From: Dokdonia sp. Dokd-P16
GTDB lineage: Bacteria > Bacteroidota > Bacteroidia > Flavobacteriales > Flavobacteriaceae
Length of the DNA stretch: 64,000 nt
NCBI RefSeq assembly: GCF_003095655.1
Contig: NZ_CP029151.1
Location: 391,501 to 455,500 of the forward strand
Reading direction: 5' to 3'
In this document: piece after piece, positions 52,477-61,755 of the stretch
Layout of the letters: each line of letters begins with the position of its first letter
Position numbering within the stretch: the stretch's first letter is position 1
Notes under the pieces: generated by a model
What the model saw: the letters and a program-made list of their open reading frames with translations, nothing else
Databases searched by the model: none
What the model was told of the DNA's origin: nothing
Position numbers and translations under genes: made by a program

Positions 52477-52968
52477 CTACTCTTTCTCTTGAATTTCTTT
52501 CCAAATCTCATTTGCACAAGGTTCTACCACATCTGGCACTAGACCAGAACAGTCACCACCGTTACGAATTACATCGCGCACAATAGATGAAGATATGTAA
52601 CTCTTACCAGAGCTGGTAAGTAAGAATACCGTCTCAATACCAGATAATTTCCTGTTAGTATGCGCTATCGCTTTTTCAAACTCAAAATCTCCAGGATTAC
52701 GCAGTCCTCTTAGTATAAATTCGCTTTCTTGCTCCTTACAGAAGTCTATAGTAAGACCTTTATAAGTCATTACTTTAATACGCGGCTCATCTTTAAAGGT
52801 ATCAATAAGAAACTGCTTGCGCTGCTCTAATGAGAACATGTATTTCTTATCTGCATTAACACCTATAGCAAGTATCACCTCATCAAAAAGTGTCAAACCT
52901 CTTTCTATAATATCATAATGCCCAAGAGTAATAGGGTCAAAACTTCCAGGAAATACTGCTTTTCTCAT
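52477..52968 (-). CDS. coaD: Phosphopantetheine adenylyltransferase
   Basis: A 163-residue nucleotidyltransferase of CoA synthesis. The ATP motif is PGSFDPITLGHYDII (about 7-21, TxGH with His17), and SSSIVRDV (about 126-133) closes the site. It is somewhat longer at the C-terminus than E. coli CoaD but normal for Bacteroidota. It is downstream of ddl on the same strand, with a REP-like palindrome in the gap. Confidence 0.97.
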   Translation of the reverse strand: MRKAVFPGSFDPITLGHYDIIERGLTLFDEVILAIGVNADKKYMFSLEQRKQFLIDTFKDEPRIKVMTYKGLTIDFCKEQESEFILRGLRNPGDFEFEKAIAHTNRKLSGIETVFLLTSSGKSYISSSIVRDVIRNGGDCSGLVPDVVEPCANEIWKEIQEKE

Positions 52969-52983
52969 AATTTTAATCTTTAT

Positions 52984-53008
52984 GTCATTCCCGCGAAGGC
53001 GAGAATCT
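52984..53008. repeat. REP-like palindrome between ddl and coaD
   Basis: GTCATTCCCGCGAAGGCGAGAATC, same family as the repeats around the GIY-YIG gene. Confidence 0.75.
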
Positions 53009-53030
53009 CAAGAATACTGCTTCTATAAAC

Positions 53031-54050
53031 TTAACTATTATTTCTAATCGCTACTTCAATGGCTTCACCAAAAACTTCTGTAAGTGATAGTCCTGCTGCT
53101 TTAAATTCTCTTGGGATGATACTTTCCTTTGACAATCCAGGATTGGTATTTACCTCCACAAAATGCGGTTTACACTCGTGAAAGATAAAGTCTATACGAC
53201 AAATTCCTTTTAGATTCAAGAGATCATAAATCCCTTTTGTAAGTCCTTGCACTTCGTTTGTTTCCTTTTCTGAGAGTCGTGCTGGTACAATTTCTTGTGA
53301 TTTTCCAGAATATTTTGCCTCTAGACTAAAAAAATCTCCGTCTGGCACAATCTCACAAGCAGGCAATACTTGTGTCTCTCCTCCAAAGTTATACACTCCT
53401 ACAGACACCTCTGTACCGCTTAAAAAAGATTCTATCAGCACTTGGTTATCCTCAGAGAACGCATGCTCTAGAGCTTGTTCGAGATCTCCTTCTTTATATA
53501 CTTTACTCACGCCGTAACTAGATCCTGCACGGTTAGGCTTCACAAAACATGGATACCCCACTTTTAAGGCTAGCGAATTTTTAAAAGGCATGTCTATCAC
53601 ATCACCTTTATTCACATACACAGATTGCGCCATTGGCACGCCGTATGAACTCAACACGCTTAGTGTGTCGCGCTTATTAAACGTCATTGCGCTTTCATAA
53701 AAGTCACAACTCGTCTGTGGGATTCCTAGTAATTCTAGGTAGGCTTGTAGTTTACCGTCCTCGCCTGGCGTTCCGTGTATGGTATTGTAACAAGCTTGGA
53801 AGTTTACCTTTTTCGCGAAAGCGTCATTAAAGCTAAAATCGCCTTTATCTATCGTAAATCGCTCGCCATCTATCACACAAAACCATCCCTCCTTAAGGAT
53901 ATGCACGGCATACACTTGGTATTTTTCTTTATCTAAAGAAGCAACTACGGTGGCACCACTATTAAGCGATATTTGGTACTCGCTACTGTAGCCACCCATT
54001 AAAACGGCGATATTTTTTTTCTGCACTTTCGTGAAAATTTGAAAAGACAA
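53031..54050 (-). CDS. ddl: D-alanine--D-alanine ligase
   Basis: A 339-residue ATP-grasp ligase for peptidoglycan precursors. Conserved segments are VLMGGYSSEYQISLNSG (about 16-32), HGTPGEDGKLQAYLELLGIPQT, KPNRAGSSYGVSKV, EVSVGVY and EVNTNPGLSKESIIP. A GTG at 54026 gives the more usual N-terminus (VQKKNIAVLMGG); the ATG at 54050 adds eight residues. One in-frame palindrome encodes AFAKK near residue 78. Confidence 0.95.
   Translation of the reverse strand: MSFQIFTKVQKKNIAVLMGGYSSEYQISLNSGATVVASLDKEKYQVYAVHILKEGWFCVIDGERFTIDKGDFSFNDAFAKKVNFQACYNTIHGTPGEDGKLQAYLELLGIPQTSCDFYESAMTFNKRDTLSVLSSYGVPMAQSVYVNKGDVIDMPFKNSLALKVGYPCFVKPNRAGSSYGVSKVYKEGDLEQALEHAFSEDNQVLIESFLSGTEVSVGVYNFGGETQVLPACEIVPDGDFFSLEAKYSGKSQEIVPARLSEKETNEVQGLTKGIYDLLNLKGICRIDFIFHECKPHFVEVNTNPGLSKESIIPREFKAAGLSLTEVFGEAIEVAIRNNS
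53811..53820. repeat. Iterated palindrome, copy 17
   Basis: In frame in ddl; encodes AFAKK. Confidence 0.9.
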
Positions 54051-54125
54051 AACTAAATCTGTCTCGTTAACGTTAATGTAAAAATAGGTATAATCATACC
54101 TACACCAAATAGGCTATCTATTTTA

Positions 54126-54133
54126 TATATTTG
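54126..54133 (+). promoter_or_regulatory. Putative -7 box (TATATTTG) of the PASTA-rluD operon
   Basis: TAnnTTTG match, 22 nt before the PASTA-protein ATG. Confidence 0.5.
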
Positions 54134-54155
54134 CACCCTTAACCACAACCCGTCT

Positions 54156-54749
54156 ATGAGTCTTTTAAAATTTCTAGTCAGCAAAGCATTTGTAAAACAA
54201 ATTGTACTTGCTATCATCATCATCATCGCATTAGTATTTGTTACTAGATGGTGGTTAGGAAGTACCACAAATCACGATGAGCGCATTGCGGTGCCTAATG
54301 TAAAAGGAATGACGCTTGATCTAGTCTCTCAAGAACTAGAAAATGCAGACCTGCGTTACTTTATTATTGACAGTGCAAATTTTAATCCTGATTACCCTAA
54401 GTATTCTGTGATAGATCAAGAGCCTAATGCTGGAAAATTTGTAAAAGAAAACAGACAGATATACCTTGTATTGAATCCATCTGGGTTTCAAAAAATGACC
54501 ATCCCTCCTATTGTAGGTAAAACACGCCGCCAGGCAGAACCTTCATTAAAGGCACTAGGCTTTGAGATAGGAAAAGTAACCTATGTAGACTGGATAGGAA
54601 AAGACGAAGTAAGAGATATAAGACACAAAGGAAAGAGAGTGAAAGCTGGAGATAGACTAGAAAAAACTTCTGTTATCGACCTAGTATTAGGTAATGGTAA
54701 AGGTGACTACCGCGACGCTATTTCTGATGACTCATCAGACGAAAACTAA
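54156..54749 (+). CDS. PASTA-domain membrane protein
   Basis: A 197-residue protein with one N-terminal membrane helix (about 14-32) and two PASTA domains (about 45-110 and 115-185: VPNVKGMTLDLVSQELENADL, IPPIVGKTRRQAEPSLKALGF). PASTA domains bind muropeptides or shape the envelope. There is no kinase domain. It is co-transcribed with rluD (3-bp gap) and divergent from ddl, a layout I know from other flavobacteria. Confidence 0.9.
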   Translation: MSLLKFLVSKAFVKQIVLAIIIIIALVFVTRWWLGSTTNHDERIAVPNVKGMTLDLVSQELENADLRYFIIDSANFNPDYPKYSVIDQEPNAGKFVKENRQIYLVLNPSGFQKMTIPPIVGKTRRQAEPSLKALGFEIGKVTYVDWIGKDEVRDIRHKGKRVKAGDRLEKTSVIDLVLGNGKGDYRDAISDDSSDEN

Positions 54750-54752
54750 ACA

Positions 54753-55796
54753 ATGAACGAAGAACAATTTATAGGTCCAGAACCTCAAGACGACGAACTT
54801 TACGAGCACTACAGTTTTACTGCTAGTAAAGGTCAAGAACCACTACGTGTAGATAAATTCTTAATGAATTTTGTAGAAAATGCTACTCGCAATAAAATCC
54901 AAAAAGCTGCCAAAAATGGTAGCATTCAAGTAAATAATATTGTTGTAAAACAAAATTATAAAGTAAAAGCAGGAGATGTTGTGCGTGCAATGTTTGAGCA
55001 CCCACCACACGAGTTTTTACTCACTCCAGAAGATATTGATATCGATGTGGTTTATGAAGACGACCAACTTATGGTAGTCAACAAACCTGCAGGAATGGTG
55101 GTGCACCCAGGTCACGGTAATTACTCTGGAACGCTCATCAACGCACTTATTCACCACGTAGATAACCTGCCTAACAACTCTAGTGATAGACCAGGGCTTG
55201 TACACCGTATAGATAAAGACACTAGTGGTTTACTGGTAGTTGCCAAAACAGAGCAAGCAATGACACACCTCTCTAAGCAGTTTTTTAATAAAACGACAGA
55301 GAGAGAATATGTTGCTATCGTATGGGGTAACGTAGTAGATGACGAAGGAACAATAGAAGGAAATATAGGCCGTCACCCAAAGAATAGATTACAGAACACC
55401 GTTTTTTACGGCGACGAAGAAGACCAAGGAAAACCAGCTGTTACTCATTACAAAGTAATAGAGCGACTAGGCTATGTAACACTCGTGAGCTGCAAGCTTG
55501 AGACAGGACGTACGCACCAGATACGTGTGCACATGAAGCATATAGGGCACACACTATTTAATGATGAGCGCTATGGCGGTAATGCTATCTTAAAAGGCAC
55601 GACTTTTACAAAGTACAAACAGTTTGTAGATAACTGCTTTAAGATTTTACCACGCCAGGCACTGCATGCAAAGACGTTAGGTTTTGTACACCCTACAACG
55701 GGAGAATACAAACGTTTTGAAACCCCAGTACCAGAAGACATGACGGGCTGTATAGATAAGTGGCGATCTTATGCTACGCACAGTAAGGAGCAATAG
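54753..55796 (+). CDS. rluD: 23S rRNA pseudouridine synthase, RluD type
   Basis: A 347-residue enzyme. The N-terminal S4 domain (about 28-90) starts LRVDKFLMNFVENATRNKIQKA. The catalytic domain has HRIDKDTSG with Asp154, and GRTHQIRVHMKHIGHTLFNDERYGG downstream. It likely modifies helix 69 of 23S rRNA. It is the second gene after the PASTA protein and ends at a strong terminator. Confidence 0.93.
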   Translation: MNEEQFIGPEPQDDELYEHYSFTASKGQEPLRVDKFLMNFVENATRNKIQKAAKNGSIQVNNIVVKQNYKVKAGDVVRAMFEHPPHEFLLTPEDIDIDVVYEDDQLMVVNKPAGMVVHPGHGNYSGTLINALIHHVDNLPNNSSDRPGLVHRIDKDTSGLLVVAKTEQAMTHLSKQFFNKTTEREYVAIVWGNVVDDEGTIEGNIGRHPKNRLQNTVFYGDEEDQGKPAVTHYKVIERLGYVTLVSCKLETGRTHQIRVHMKHIGHTLFNDERYGGNAILKGTTFTKYKQFVDNCFKILPRQALHAKTLGFVHPTTGEYKRFETPVPEDMTGCIDKWRSYATHSKEQ

Positions 55797-55807
55797 TTGA
55801 ACTACGC

Positions 55808-55817
55808 TTTCGCGAAA
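55808..55817. repeat. Iterated palindrome, copy 18
   Basis: Between the rluD stop and its terminator. Confidence 0.9.
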
Positions 55818-55845
55818 GCTGATTCTACAAACTCATAATTACATT

Positions 55846-55888
55846 AAAAGCGAGTCATTGTTTAAAAACAGTGACTCGCTTTTTTTTA
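55846..55888 (+). terminator. Terminator of rluD
   Basis: 12-bp stem AAAAGCGAGTCA/TGACTCGCTTTT (55846-55857 with 55872-55883) and a T tract. Confidence 0.9.
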
Positions 55889-55991
55889 TGGTTTCTGTTG
55901 ACAAATCTGTTATTTAAAAAATTGGTTTACCGAGTGTTGTGAGGTGAAAGCTTGTATATTGAATTCCATATCAAGAAAGTTAAAGAGCGTA

Positions 55992-56600
55992 ATGCCTAAT
56001 CAACATATAGCAATAATCTATAAAAGTCAGTTATCTACATTTAACGTAGCTTTTATAGGGCTTGGGAGCCTAGCCATGATTGGATTTGGTATAAAATTTA
56101 TAATGGACACCCAAGAATCTGGAATAAATTGGTTTATAATTTTCCCATTAATAATTATCTTCATTGGTGGCCTTATTCTATCTAACACATTAGCTCTTTG
56201 CTCTGTAGCTACTACTAAAGAATTTCTAATTCTTAATTATCCATTTTTGAGAAGAACGATACGTATTCCATGGAAATCAATTACAGATGCAGGAATGACA
56301 TTTGTAACGACTAAAAGTAGTGGCTCTGATCACGCGTTTAGAACCGGGAGAGAAATTCGACTATTTGCTGACGGCAAAAATTATAGATTTACAACCATTT
56401 CAATAAAAAATCCTGAAAGACTTCTTCTTGAATTAAAAAAAAGACTAGATAGTAGTCTCAAAACAAAGATGAAAGATGATTACCGAAAAAGTAAGTCTGA
56501 TTTTTGGAAAAGCGAGAATGACTATCGAAGATGGATAAAGAAAGTTGTTCTTCCCATTTGTTTAATTATTTTGATATTGTTGTGGGCTTTAAGTAAATAG
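55992..56600 (+). CDS. Membrane protein with PH-like domain, hypothetical
   Basis: About 202 residues from the ATG at 55992; an in-frame ATG at 55944 would add 16 residues without obvious signal features. Two N-terminal helices (about 16-36 and 49-70), a soluble PH-like domain (about 75-140) and a C-terminal helix (about 182-200) are visible. No family recognised with certainty. Confidence 0.6.
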   Translation: MPNQHIAIIYKSQLSTFNVAFIGLGSLAMIGFGIKFIMDTQESGINWFIIFPLIIIFIGGLILSNTLALCSVATTKEFLILNYPFLRRTIRIPWKSITDAGMTFVTTKSSGSDHAFRTGREIRLFADGKNYRFTTISIKNPERLLLELKKRLDSSLKTKMKDDYRKSKSDFWKSENDYRRWIKKVVLPICLIILILLWALSK

Positions 56601-56624
56601 TAAAATCCTATCCACCTCCTACCT

Positions 56625-56702
56625 CAACATCCCACCCCAACCTTCCCTCCAAAGGAAAGGAGCTAGAAGTCTCCCTTTGAAGGGAGATTTAGAGGGATGT
56701 TG
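56625..56702. repeat. Palindromic element related to those at 18.2-18.6 kb
   Basis: A 78-bp element with terminal inverted repeat CAACATCCC/GGGATGTTG and an inner palindrome CTCCCTTTGAAGGGAG. The layout is the same as that of the 116-bp elements, but the sequence is diverged. Confidence 0.6.
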
Positions 56703-56808
56703 TGTAAAACAGATAATTTCAATTTCCCATCTCACTGACCATTACCCTTATTCAATCCCACCATAGTCAAAAACAATAGCAACTACTGTATGTAATGCAC
56801 ATAATTGC

Positions 56809-56816
56809 TAACTTTG
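56809..56816 (+). promoter_or_regulatory. Putative -7 box (TAACTTTG) of yaaA
   Basis: TAnnTTTG match, 19 nt before the ATG. Confidence 0.5.
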
Positions 56817-56835
56817 AGATCAAAGAAAATTACTT

Positions 56836-57600
56836 ATGAAAATCGTTGTTTCTCCAGCAAAGTCACTCAATTTTGAATCAAAACTCCCTACCACAAGAGC
56901 TACGCAACCGCAGTTTCTTGAAGAGGCAGAAAAACTTAATAGTAAACTCTCAAATACTACAAAGAAAGAGATTCAAGACTTAATGCATATTAGCGAGAAA
57001 CTGGCAGATTTAAACTACCAGCGTTATCAAGATTTTACAACACCTTTTACAAAAAGTAATGCACGACCAGCGATTTATACTTTTGATGGCGATGTGTATA
57101 CAGGTCTTGATGCATACACTATCCCAACAGAAAAATTAGACAAACTTCAAGACACGCTAAGAATCTTAAGCGGGATGTACGGTATATTACGTCCGCTAGA
57201 TTTAATGCAGGCTTATCGCCTTGAAATGGGAACCAAACTAGAATATTACAGCACTAAGAACTTATATGAATTTTGGGGAGACACACTAACTAATCGTCTT
57301 AATGAGGAATTAGAAGATGATGAGCTTTTTGTTAATCTTGCGAGCCAAGAATACTTTAAAGCAGTACAGCCTAAAAAATTGAAAGTTCCAGTAATCACAC
57401 CTATTTTTAAAGACTTTAAAAATGGCAAACTAAAGATTATTGCTTTTTACGCAAAAAAAGCACGAGGCTCTATGGTGCGTTATATTATTGATAAAGATGT
57501 AAACAACATAGAAGATCTTAAAGGATTTGATTATGATGGCTACGCATATAGCGCAGAGGAGTCTAATGAAGATAAGAACGAATTTGTATTTACGAGGTAA
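56836..57600 (+). CDS. yaaA: YaaA family peroxide-stress protein
   Basis: A 254-residue DUF328 protein. The family signature is intact: [11 protein letters not shown] at the N-terminus, [11 protein letters not shown] (about 83-93), [24 protein letters not shown] (about 112-135), [10 protein letters not shown] and [13 protein letters not shown]. In E. coli YaaA lowers intracellular free iron during peroxide stress. Monocistronic, with its own promoter box and terminator. Confidence 0.95.
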   Translation: MKIVVSPAKSLNFESKLPTTRATQPQFLEEAEKLNSKLSNTTKKEIQDLMHISEKLADLNYQRYQDFTTPFTKSNARPAIYTFDGDVYTGLDAYTIPTEKLDKLQDTLRILSGMYGILRPLDLMQAYRLEMGTKLEYYSTKNLYEFWGDTLTNRLNEELEDDELFVNLASQEYFKAVQPKKLKVPVITPIFKDFKNGKLKIIAFYAKKARGSMVRYIIDKDVNNIEDLKGFDYDGYAYSAEESNEDKNEFVFTR

Positions 57601-57615
57601 TTGTCTAAAATGACT

Positions 57616-57653
57616 AAAACCCATCACTGAGATATCTCTATGATGGGTTTTTT
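57616..57653. terminator. Bidirectional terminator between yaaA and bTHX
   Basis: 11-bp stem AAAACCCATCA/TGATGGGTTTT (57616-57626 with 57641-57651) with A and T tracts on both sides. Confidence 0.85.
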
Positions 57654-57687
57654 ATAATTTGTAGAATATCTCAAGATATTAAAACAA

Positions 57688-57810
57688 CTAATTATTCTTC
57701 TGCATTTTCGCAGCGTCCTTAGCTTTCTTTCTGCCTTTTTTTCTTCTTTTTGCGCCAAAAGTTCCACGGCTTATTTTTCCTCTTCTTGATTTTTTATCTC
57801 CTCTTCCCAT
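57688..57810 (-). CDS. 30S ribosomal protein bTHX
   Basis: A 40-residue, very basic protein: MGRGDKKSRRGKISRGTFGA, then a Lys/Arg-rich stretch. It matches the small Thx protein known from Thermus and Bacteroidota, which sits in the head of the 30S subunit and stabilises 16S rRNA. It is too short for ordinary gene callers. It is convergent with yaaA and shares its terminator. Confidence 0.9.
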   Translation of the reverse strand: MGRGDKKSRRGKISRGTFGAKRRKKGRKKAKDAAKMQKNN

Positions 57811-57914
57811 ATCTATTTTTTAGTTATTCTCAAGGTAGCATTTTTTAAAAAGAACCTATTTTAAAATTCTGTTAATCATCTGCCTACACTATCTTTATAA
57901 ATAAAAGTATCCCT

Positions 57915-58643
57915 ATGACGTATTACATTCTTATTGCCCTCCAGCTGGCATGTGCATACCACGTTTACAAGAATAAAAATAGTTTTTACTGGTACTTTGC
58001 GATTCTCCTACTGCCTGCAATAGGCTGTCTAGTTTATGTAATCGCTCAGATTTTTAACAAAAAGGATATTGATGTCGTTCAAAAGGAATTTACAGCGGTT
58101 ATCAATCCTACCAAAAAGATCAACCAACTAGAAAAGAAGGTTGAATTTTCTGATACATATTCTAATCGCGTTGAGCTAGGCGATGCGTTACTTGCGATAG
58201 GAAATTTCAAAGAGGCAGCCGTTCAATACGACACGGTCTTACATGGAAATCACACTAATGATTACTATGCGAATACACAATTGCTCATTGCGCTTTTTGA
58301 ACAAGAGAAGTATGATGAAGTAATTGCCATAGGTCAAAAAATGAGTGATGTATCTGACTTTGAAAAATCCCAAGCGCAATTTAAATATGGGCTCGCATTA
58401 TCAAAAACTGGTAAGGACGAAGAAGCAGAAGCTATCCTTAAAAAAATAGATCAACGCTATTCTAATTATCCTGAGCGTGTGGAATTATCTAAATTTTACA
58501 TAGAAAGTAAGAAGCAATCTAAAGCGCTAGAAGTACTACACGAAATGCAAGAAGAGTTTTTAAACCTCACTACACCCAACAGAAAACTACATAAAAACAC
58601 GTTTATAGAGGTAGAAAGACTTGTTGCCGCTACACAATCATAA
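57915..58643 (+). CDS. TPR-repeat membrane protein
   Basis: A 242-residue protein. Two N-terminal membrane helices (about 2-18 and 24-45) form a PLDc_N-like hairpin; tetratricopeptide-like helices follow (about 70-225, with GNFKEAAVQYDTVL and SKTGKDEEAEAILKKI). It probably acts as a scaffold on the cytoplasmic membrane. Its stop overlaps the UDG-like gene start (TAATG). Confidence 0.8.
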   Translation: MTYYILIALQLACAYHVYKNKNSFYWYFAILLLPAIGCLVYVIAQIFNKKDIDVVQKEFTAVINPTKKINQLEKKVEFSDTYSNRVELGDALLAIGNFKEAAVQYDTVLHGNHTNDYYANTQLLIALFEQEKYDEVIAIGQKMSDVSDFEKSQAQFKYGLALSKTGKDEEAEAILKKIDQRYSNYPERVELSKFYIESKKQSKALEVLHEMQEEFLNLTTPNRKLHKNTFIEVERLVAATQS

Positions 58644-59302
58644 TGTCTGTTTTTAAACATACACATCCTTACCCGCCATTTAATATTGAGAACGCCACAA
58701 AACTCATTGTAGGCACACTACCTCCTCCTAGATTTACAGAAGGCACGCTCAAACCTGGAGATGTAAACTTTTGCTACGGCAGTATTGATGGACAATTATG
58801 GCCAATTTTAAATAAGATTTTTAATCTCAACCTTACTTTTGAAACTACAGAGCAAGCCATTCAAGAGCGTAAAGATTTTCTCACATCTCGTAATATCGGT
58901 GTTTGTGATATTGTTGCTTCCTCAGAACGCATTAAAATAGACGCCTCAGATATCGGAATGACTAACGTGACGCTCAGAGATATTTTCGGTTACTTGAGCA
59001 AATCTCCAAAAGTGGAAACACTATTATTCACCGGCGGAAATAGCAAAAATGGTCCAGAGTATTTCTTTAGGAAAGCTTGCAAAGCTCAAGGTGTAAAGTT
59101 AAAAGTGGTAAGCAGCGAAGTACCGCGAGTACATCAATTTCAATGGCAAGGACGCACTATTAAAACGGTGTCTCTCACGGCACCTTCTGGAGCGGCAAAC
59201 AGAGCGGTGGGTAGTCTTGCGCTTTACAAACAACTCAAAAAGGAAAATCCGCAATTCAATACCATCGACTTCAGAATCTTGCAATACACTCCTTTCTTTT
59301 AA
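58643..59302 (+). CDS. Uracil-DNA glycosylase superfamily protein
   Basis: A 219-residue protein. The N-terminal VGTLPPPRF (about 23-31) and C-terminal SLTAPSGAAN (about 182-191) correspond to the GxxPG-like and HPS-like motifs of the UDG fold. FCYGSIDGQLWPILNKIF follows the usual FWxxL segment. The catalytic water-activating residue differs from UNG, and the substrate is uncertain. It overlaps the TPR gene by 1 bp. Confidence 0.75.
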   Translation: MSVFKHTHPYPPFNIENATKLIVGTLPPPRFTEGTLKPGDVNFCYGSIDGQLWPILNKIFNLNLTFETTEQAIQERKDFLTSRNIGVCDIVASSERIKIDASDIGMTNVTLRDIFGYLSKSPKVETLLFTGGNSKNGPEYFFRKACKAQGVKLKVVSSEVPRVHQFQWQGRTIKTVSLTAPSGAANRAVGSLALYKQLKKENPQFNTIDFRILQYTPFF

Positions 59303-59313
59303 TTTTTTCACGC

Positions 59314-59323
59314 TTTCGCGAAA
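59314..59323. repeat. Iterated palindrome, copy 19
   Basis: Intergenic, between the UDG-like and M14 peptidase genes. Confidence 0.9.
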
Positions 59324-59408
59324 GCGTAACCCAAACACTATACAGCTTAAAATAACTTACTTTTTATTTTTGAGCCAATTTGTATCTTCACACTTCAAGT
59401 ACAACCAA

Positions 59409-61157
59409 ATGAAAAAACTGTTATTACTTCCATTGCTTGCGATCATCATAAGTTGTGGTGACACAAAAGATAATCCGGAAAATAAAGACTTCACTACGCG
59501 TTTTGAAAAAAGCGGAGGTACAGAAACACCAACTTACCAAGAAGTCATCTCTTTTTATAAAGATCTTGATACTGCATATCGTTCTATTAAAACCTATGAA
59601 GTAGGCACGACAGATGCTGGCGAACCGCTCACGCTGATTACCTTTAATCCTAATCGAAGCTTTGATAGTGAGTTTTCTGATGATATGGATGTTCGTCGTA
59701 TTCTCATTAATAATGGGATTCACCCTGGAGAGTCAGATGGAATCGATGCTACCATGATGCTCATGCGTGACCTTGCACAAGGAAAGATAGAAGCTCCAGA
59801 AAATACATGGGTAAGTGCGATTGCAATTTATAATGTGGGTGGCGCGCTTAACCGTAATAGTGGAACAAGAACCAATCAAAACGGACCAAAAGAATACGGT
59901 TTCCGCGGAAATGCGCAGAACTATGATCTTAACCGTGACTTTATAAAGCGTGACACAAAAAACGCTGCTGCATTTGCAGAGATTTATCACATGATTGAGC
60001 CAGATGTTTTTATAGATAATCACGTAAGTAATGGCGCAGATTACCAATACACGCTCACACACCTTTTTACACAACACAACAAACTAGGTGGAGCATTAGG
60101 TGACTACGTGCATGATGAGTTCCAACCTATGCTAGAACAAGATCTCAAAACAAAAGACTGGGAGATTACTCCTTATGTGAACGTCTTTAATAGCACTCCA
60201 GAAAAAGGTTTTAGCCAGTTTATGGATTACCCACGCTACTCGACGGGTTTTACTTCGCTATGGAATACTATAGGACTTATGGTAGAAACCCACATGCTTA
60301 AACCCTACAAACCTAGAGTAGAAGGAACGTACGAATTAATGAAGAGCATCTTAAAAATTACTGCCGAAAATGGCACAAAAATTAAAGAAATGCGTGAAGG
60401 TGCTTTTAACGCTTTCGCGAAAGCGGAAACCTATCCTGTACAATTTGAGTTAGATACTACAAAAACCACTACCCTAGACTTCTTAGGATATGAAGGAAAG
60501 ATGCAGCCTAGTGAAGTAACCGGGAAGGAACGTCTTAAATATGACGTAAGTAAACCATTTACTAAGAAAGTCACTTACTACGATTATTTTAAGCCTACAA
60601 AAGAAGTATCTATACCGAAAGCTTACGTAATTCCAAGAGGTTACAGAGATATTGCACTTATCTTAAAGGCAAATGACATTAAGTTTGATCAGCTCAAAAA
60701 GGACACGACATTTGTAGCTCAAGTATATCACATAGACACTTATGAAACTCGAAATAGCCCTTATGAAGGTCACTATTTACACTATAACACCAATTTGAGA
60801 ACTTCGGAAGAAGAAGTTACCATACCAAGAGGTGGCTACATAGTACCTACAGACCAAAAAGGAATACGCTACATTCTAGAAACACTAGAGCCAGAAGCGA
60901 CAGATAGTTTCTTTAACTGGAACTTTTTTGATACCATATTGCAACAAAAGGAAGGGTTCTCGCCTTACGTATGGGAAGATAAAGCACAACAATTTCTTGA
61001 GACTCACCCTAAAATTAGAATAGAGTTTAATCTCAAGAAATCATTAAATCCTGATTTTGCAAATAACTGGTACGCTCAGCTAGACTGGATTCATAAGAAA
61101 TCTTCTAGCTATGAGAAAGCACACCTACGCTACCCTATCGTTAGGATGCTTAATTAA
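59409..61157 (+). CDS. M14-family metallocarboxypeptidase lipoprotein
   Basis: A 582-residue protein. I start at 59409 because it gives a lipoprotein signal (LLALPL-like hydrophobic core ending IIISC); the longer in-frame extension to 59217 overlaps the UDG gene and the palindrome and looks non-coding. Zinc ligands His105 and Glu108 lie in GIHPGESDG and His205 in DNHVSNGADY. It likely degrades peptides outside the cytoplasm. One in-frame palindrome encodes AFAKA. Confidence 0.88.
   Translation: MKKLLLLPLLAIIISCGDTKDNPENKDFTTRFEKSGGTETPTYQEVISFYKDLDTAYRSIKTYEVGTTDAGEPLTLITFNPNRSFDSEFSDDMDVRRILINNGIHPGESDGIDATMMLMRDLAQGKIEAPENTWVSAIAIYNVGGALNRNSGTRTNQNGPKEYGFRGNAQNYDLNRDFIKRDTKNAAAFAEIYHMIEPDVFIDNHVSNGADYQYTLTHLFTQHNKLGGALGDYVHDEFQPMLEQDLKTKDWEITPYVNVFNSTPEKGFSQFMDYPRYSTGFTSLWNTIGLMVETHMLKPYKPRVEGTYELMKSILKITAENGTKIKEMREGAFNAFAKAETYPVQFELDTTKTTTLDFLGYEGKMQPSEVTGKERLKYDVSKPFTKKVTYYDYFKPTKEVSIPKAYVIPRGYRDIALILKANDIKFDQLKKDTTFVAQVYHIDTYETRNSPYEGHYLHYNTNLRTSEEEVTIPRGGYIVPTDQKGIRYILETLEPEATDSFFNWNFFDTILQQKEGFSPYVWEDKAQQFLETHPKIRIEFNLKKSLNPDFANNWYAQLDWIHKKSSSYEKAHLRYPIVRMLN
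60413..60422. repeat. Iterated palindrome, copy 20
   Basis: In frame in the M14 peptidase gene; encodes AFAKA. Confidence 0.9.
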
Positions 61158-61748
61158 ATATTCTTTAGGAAAGATAAGCTTGATATTTTCATAAGATTTA
61201 TCAAGCGCTTTCTGTGATTTTTCAAAGTTGAGCCACTTAGCTTTTTTAATACCTTCCTTTGCTTGCGGCACTAGCTCGTCTGTGCAGCTTGTGTGCATTT
61301 CAAACCAGAAGGTCTCCTTAAGCCTGAACTCGCCATTGCGTTTAAAAACGTGGTAAGTAATTTCAAGAGGCTTTGTAATAGTGAGACCAGTAACACCTGT
61401 CTCCTCCTCTACTTCTCTAATAGCACAGTCCTCTATATCTTCTTTTTTCTCGATTTTACCTTTAGGTAAGTCCCAACGACCATTGCGATAGATAAAAAGA
61501 ATTTCCTTTTTATCGTTGTATACGAGTCCGCCGCCTGCTATTACAAGTTTGAGTTTCTTGCGCAGGTGCTTTAGTAACTTCTCTTCCTTAGGGTGGTAGA
61601 GGTTAATATATAGCTGTTCTCCATTATATAATTTCTTGATCAATTTCTTGATCTTAACCTTCTTTATGGAGATGGTTTTATAGTTCTTCCCTATTACCTT
61701 TTCTGTAGATAGAATAATGGGAATATCATTCACAAAAACTTTATACAT
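61125..61748 (-). CDS. Nudix hydrolase
   Basis: A 207-residue protein. The Nudix box GKIEKKEDIEDCAIREVEEE plus TG is complete (Gly, Glu, REVEEE). The N-terminal 75 residues form an extra domain common in flavobacterial homologues. It hydrolyses a nucleoside diphosphate derivative; substrate unknown. The ATG at 61748 is preferred to the upstream 61769 because the pyrE promoter and start lie there. The 3' end overlaps the M14 peptidase gene by 33 bp (convergent). Confidence 0.88.
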   Translation of the reverse strand: MYKVFVNDIPIILSTEKVIGKNYKTISIKKVKIKKLIKKLYNGEQLYINLYHPKEEKLLKHLRKKLKLVIAGGGLVYNDKKEILFIYRNGRWDLPKGKIEKKEDIEDCAIREVEEETGVTGLTITKPLEITYHVFKRNGEFRLKETFWFEMHTSCTDELVPQAKEGIKKAKWLNFEKSQKALDKSYENIKLIFPKEYLIKHPNDRVA

Positions 61749-61751
61749 TTG
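61744..61751 (+). promoter_or_regulatory. pyrE -7 box (TACATTTG) inside the Nudix start region
   Basis: TAnnTTTG match that ends 4 nt before the pyrE ATG and covers the Nudix start codon on the other strand. It implies a leaderless pyrE mRNA. Confidence 0.55.
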
Positions 61752-61755
61752 CAGT

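Noticed and set aside
59217-59408. N-terminal extension of the M14 peptidase
   Set aside because: It overlaps the UDG-like gene and the iterated palindrome, and it destroys the lipoprotein signal that begins at 59409.
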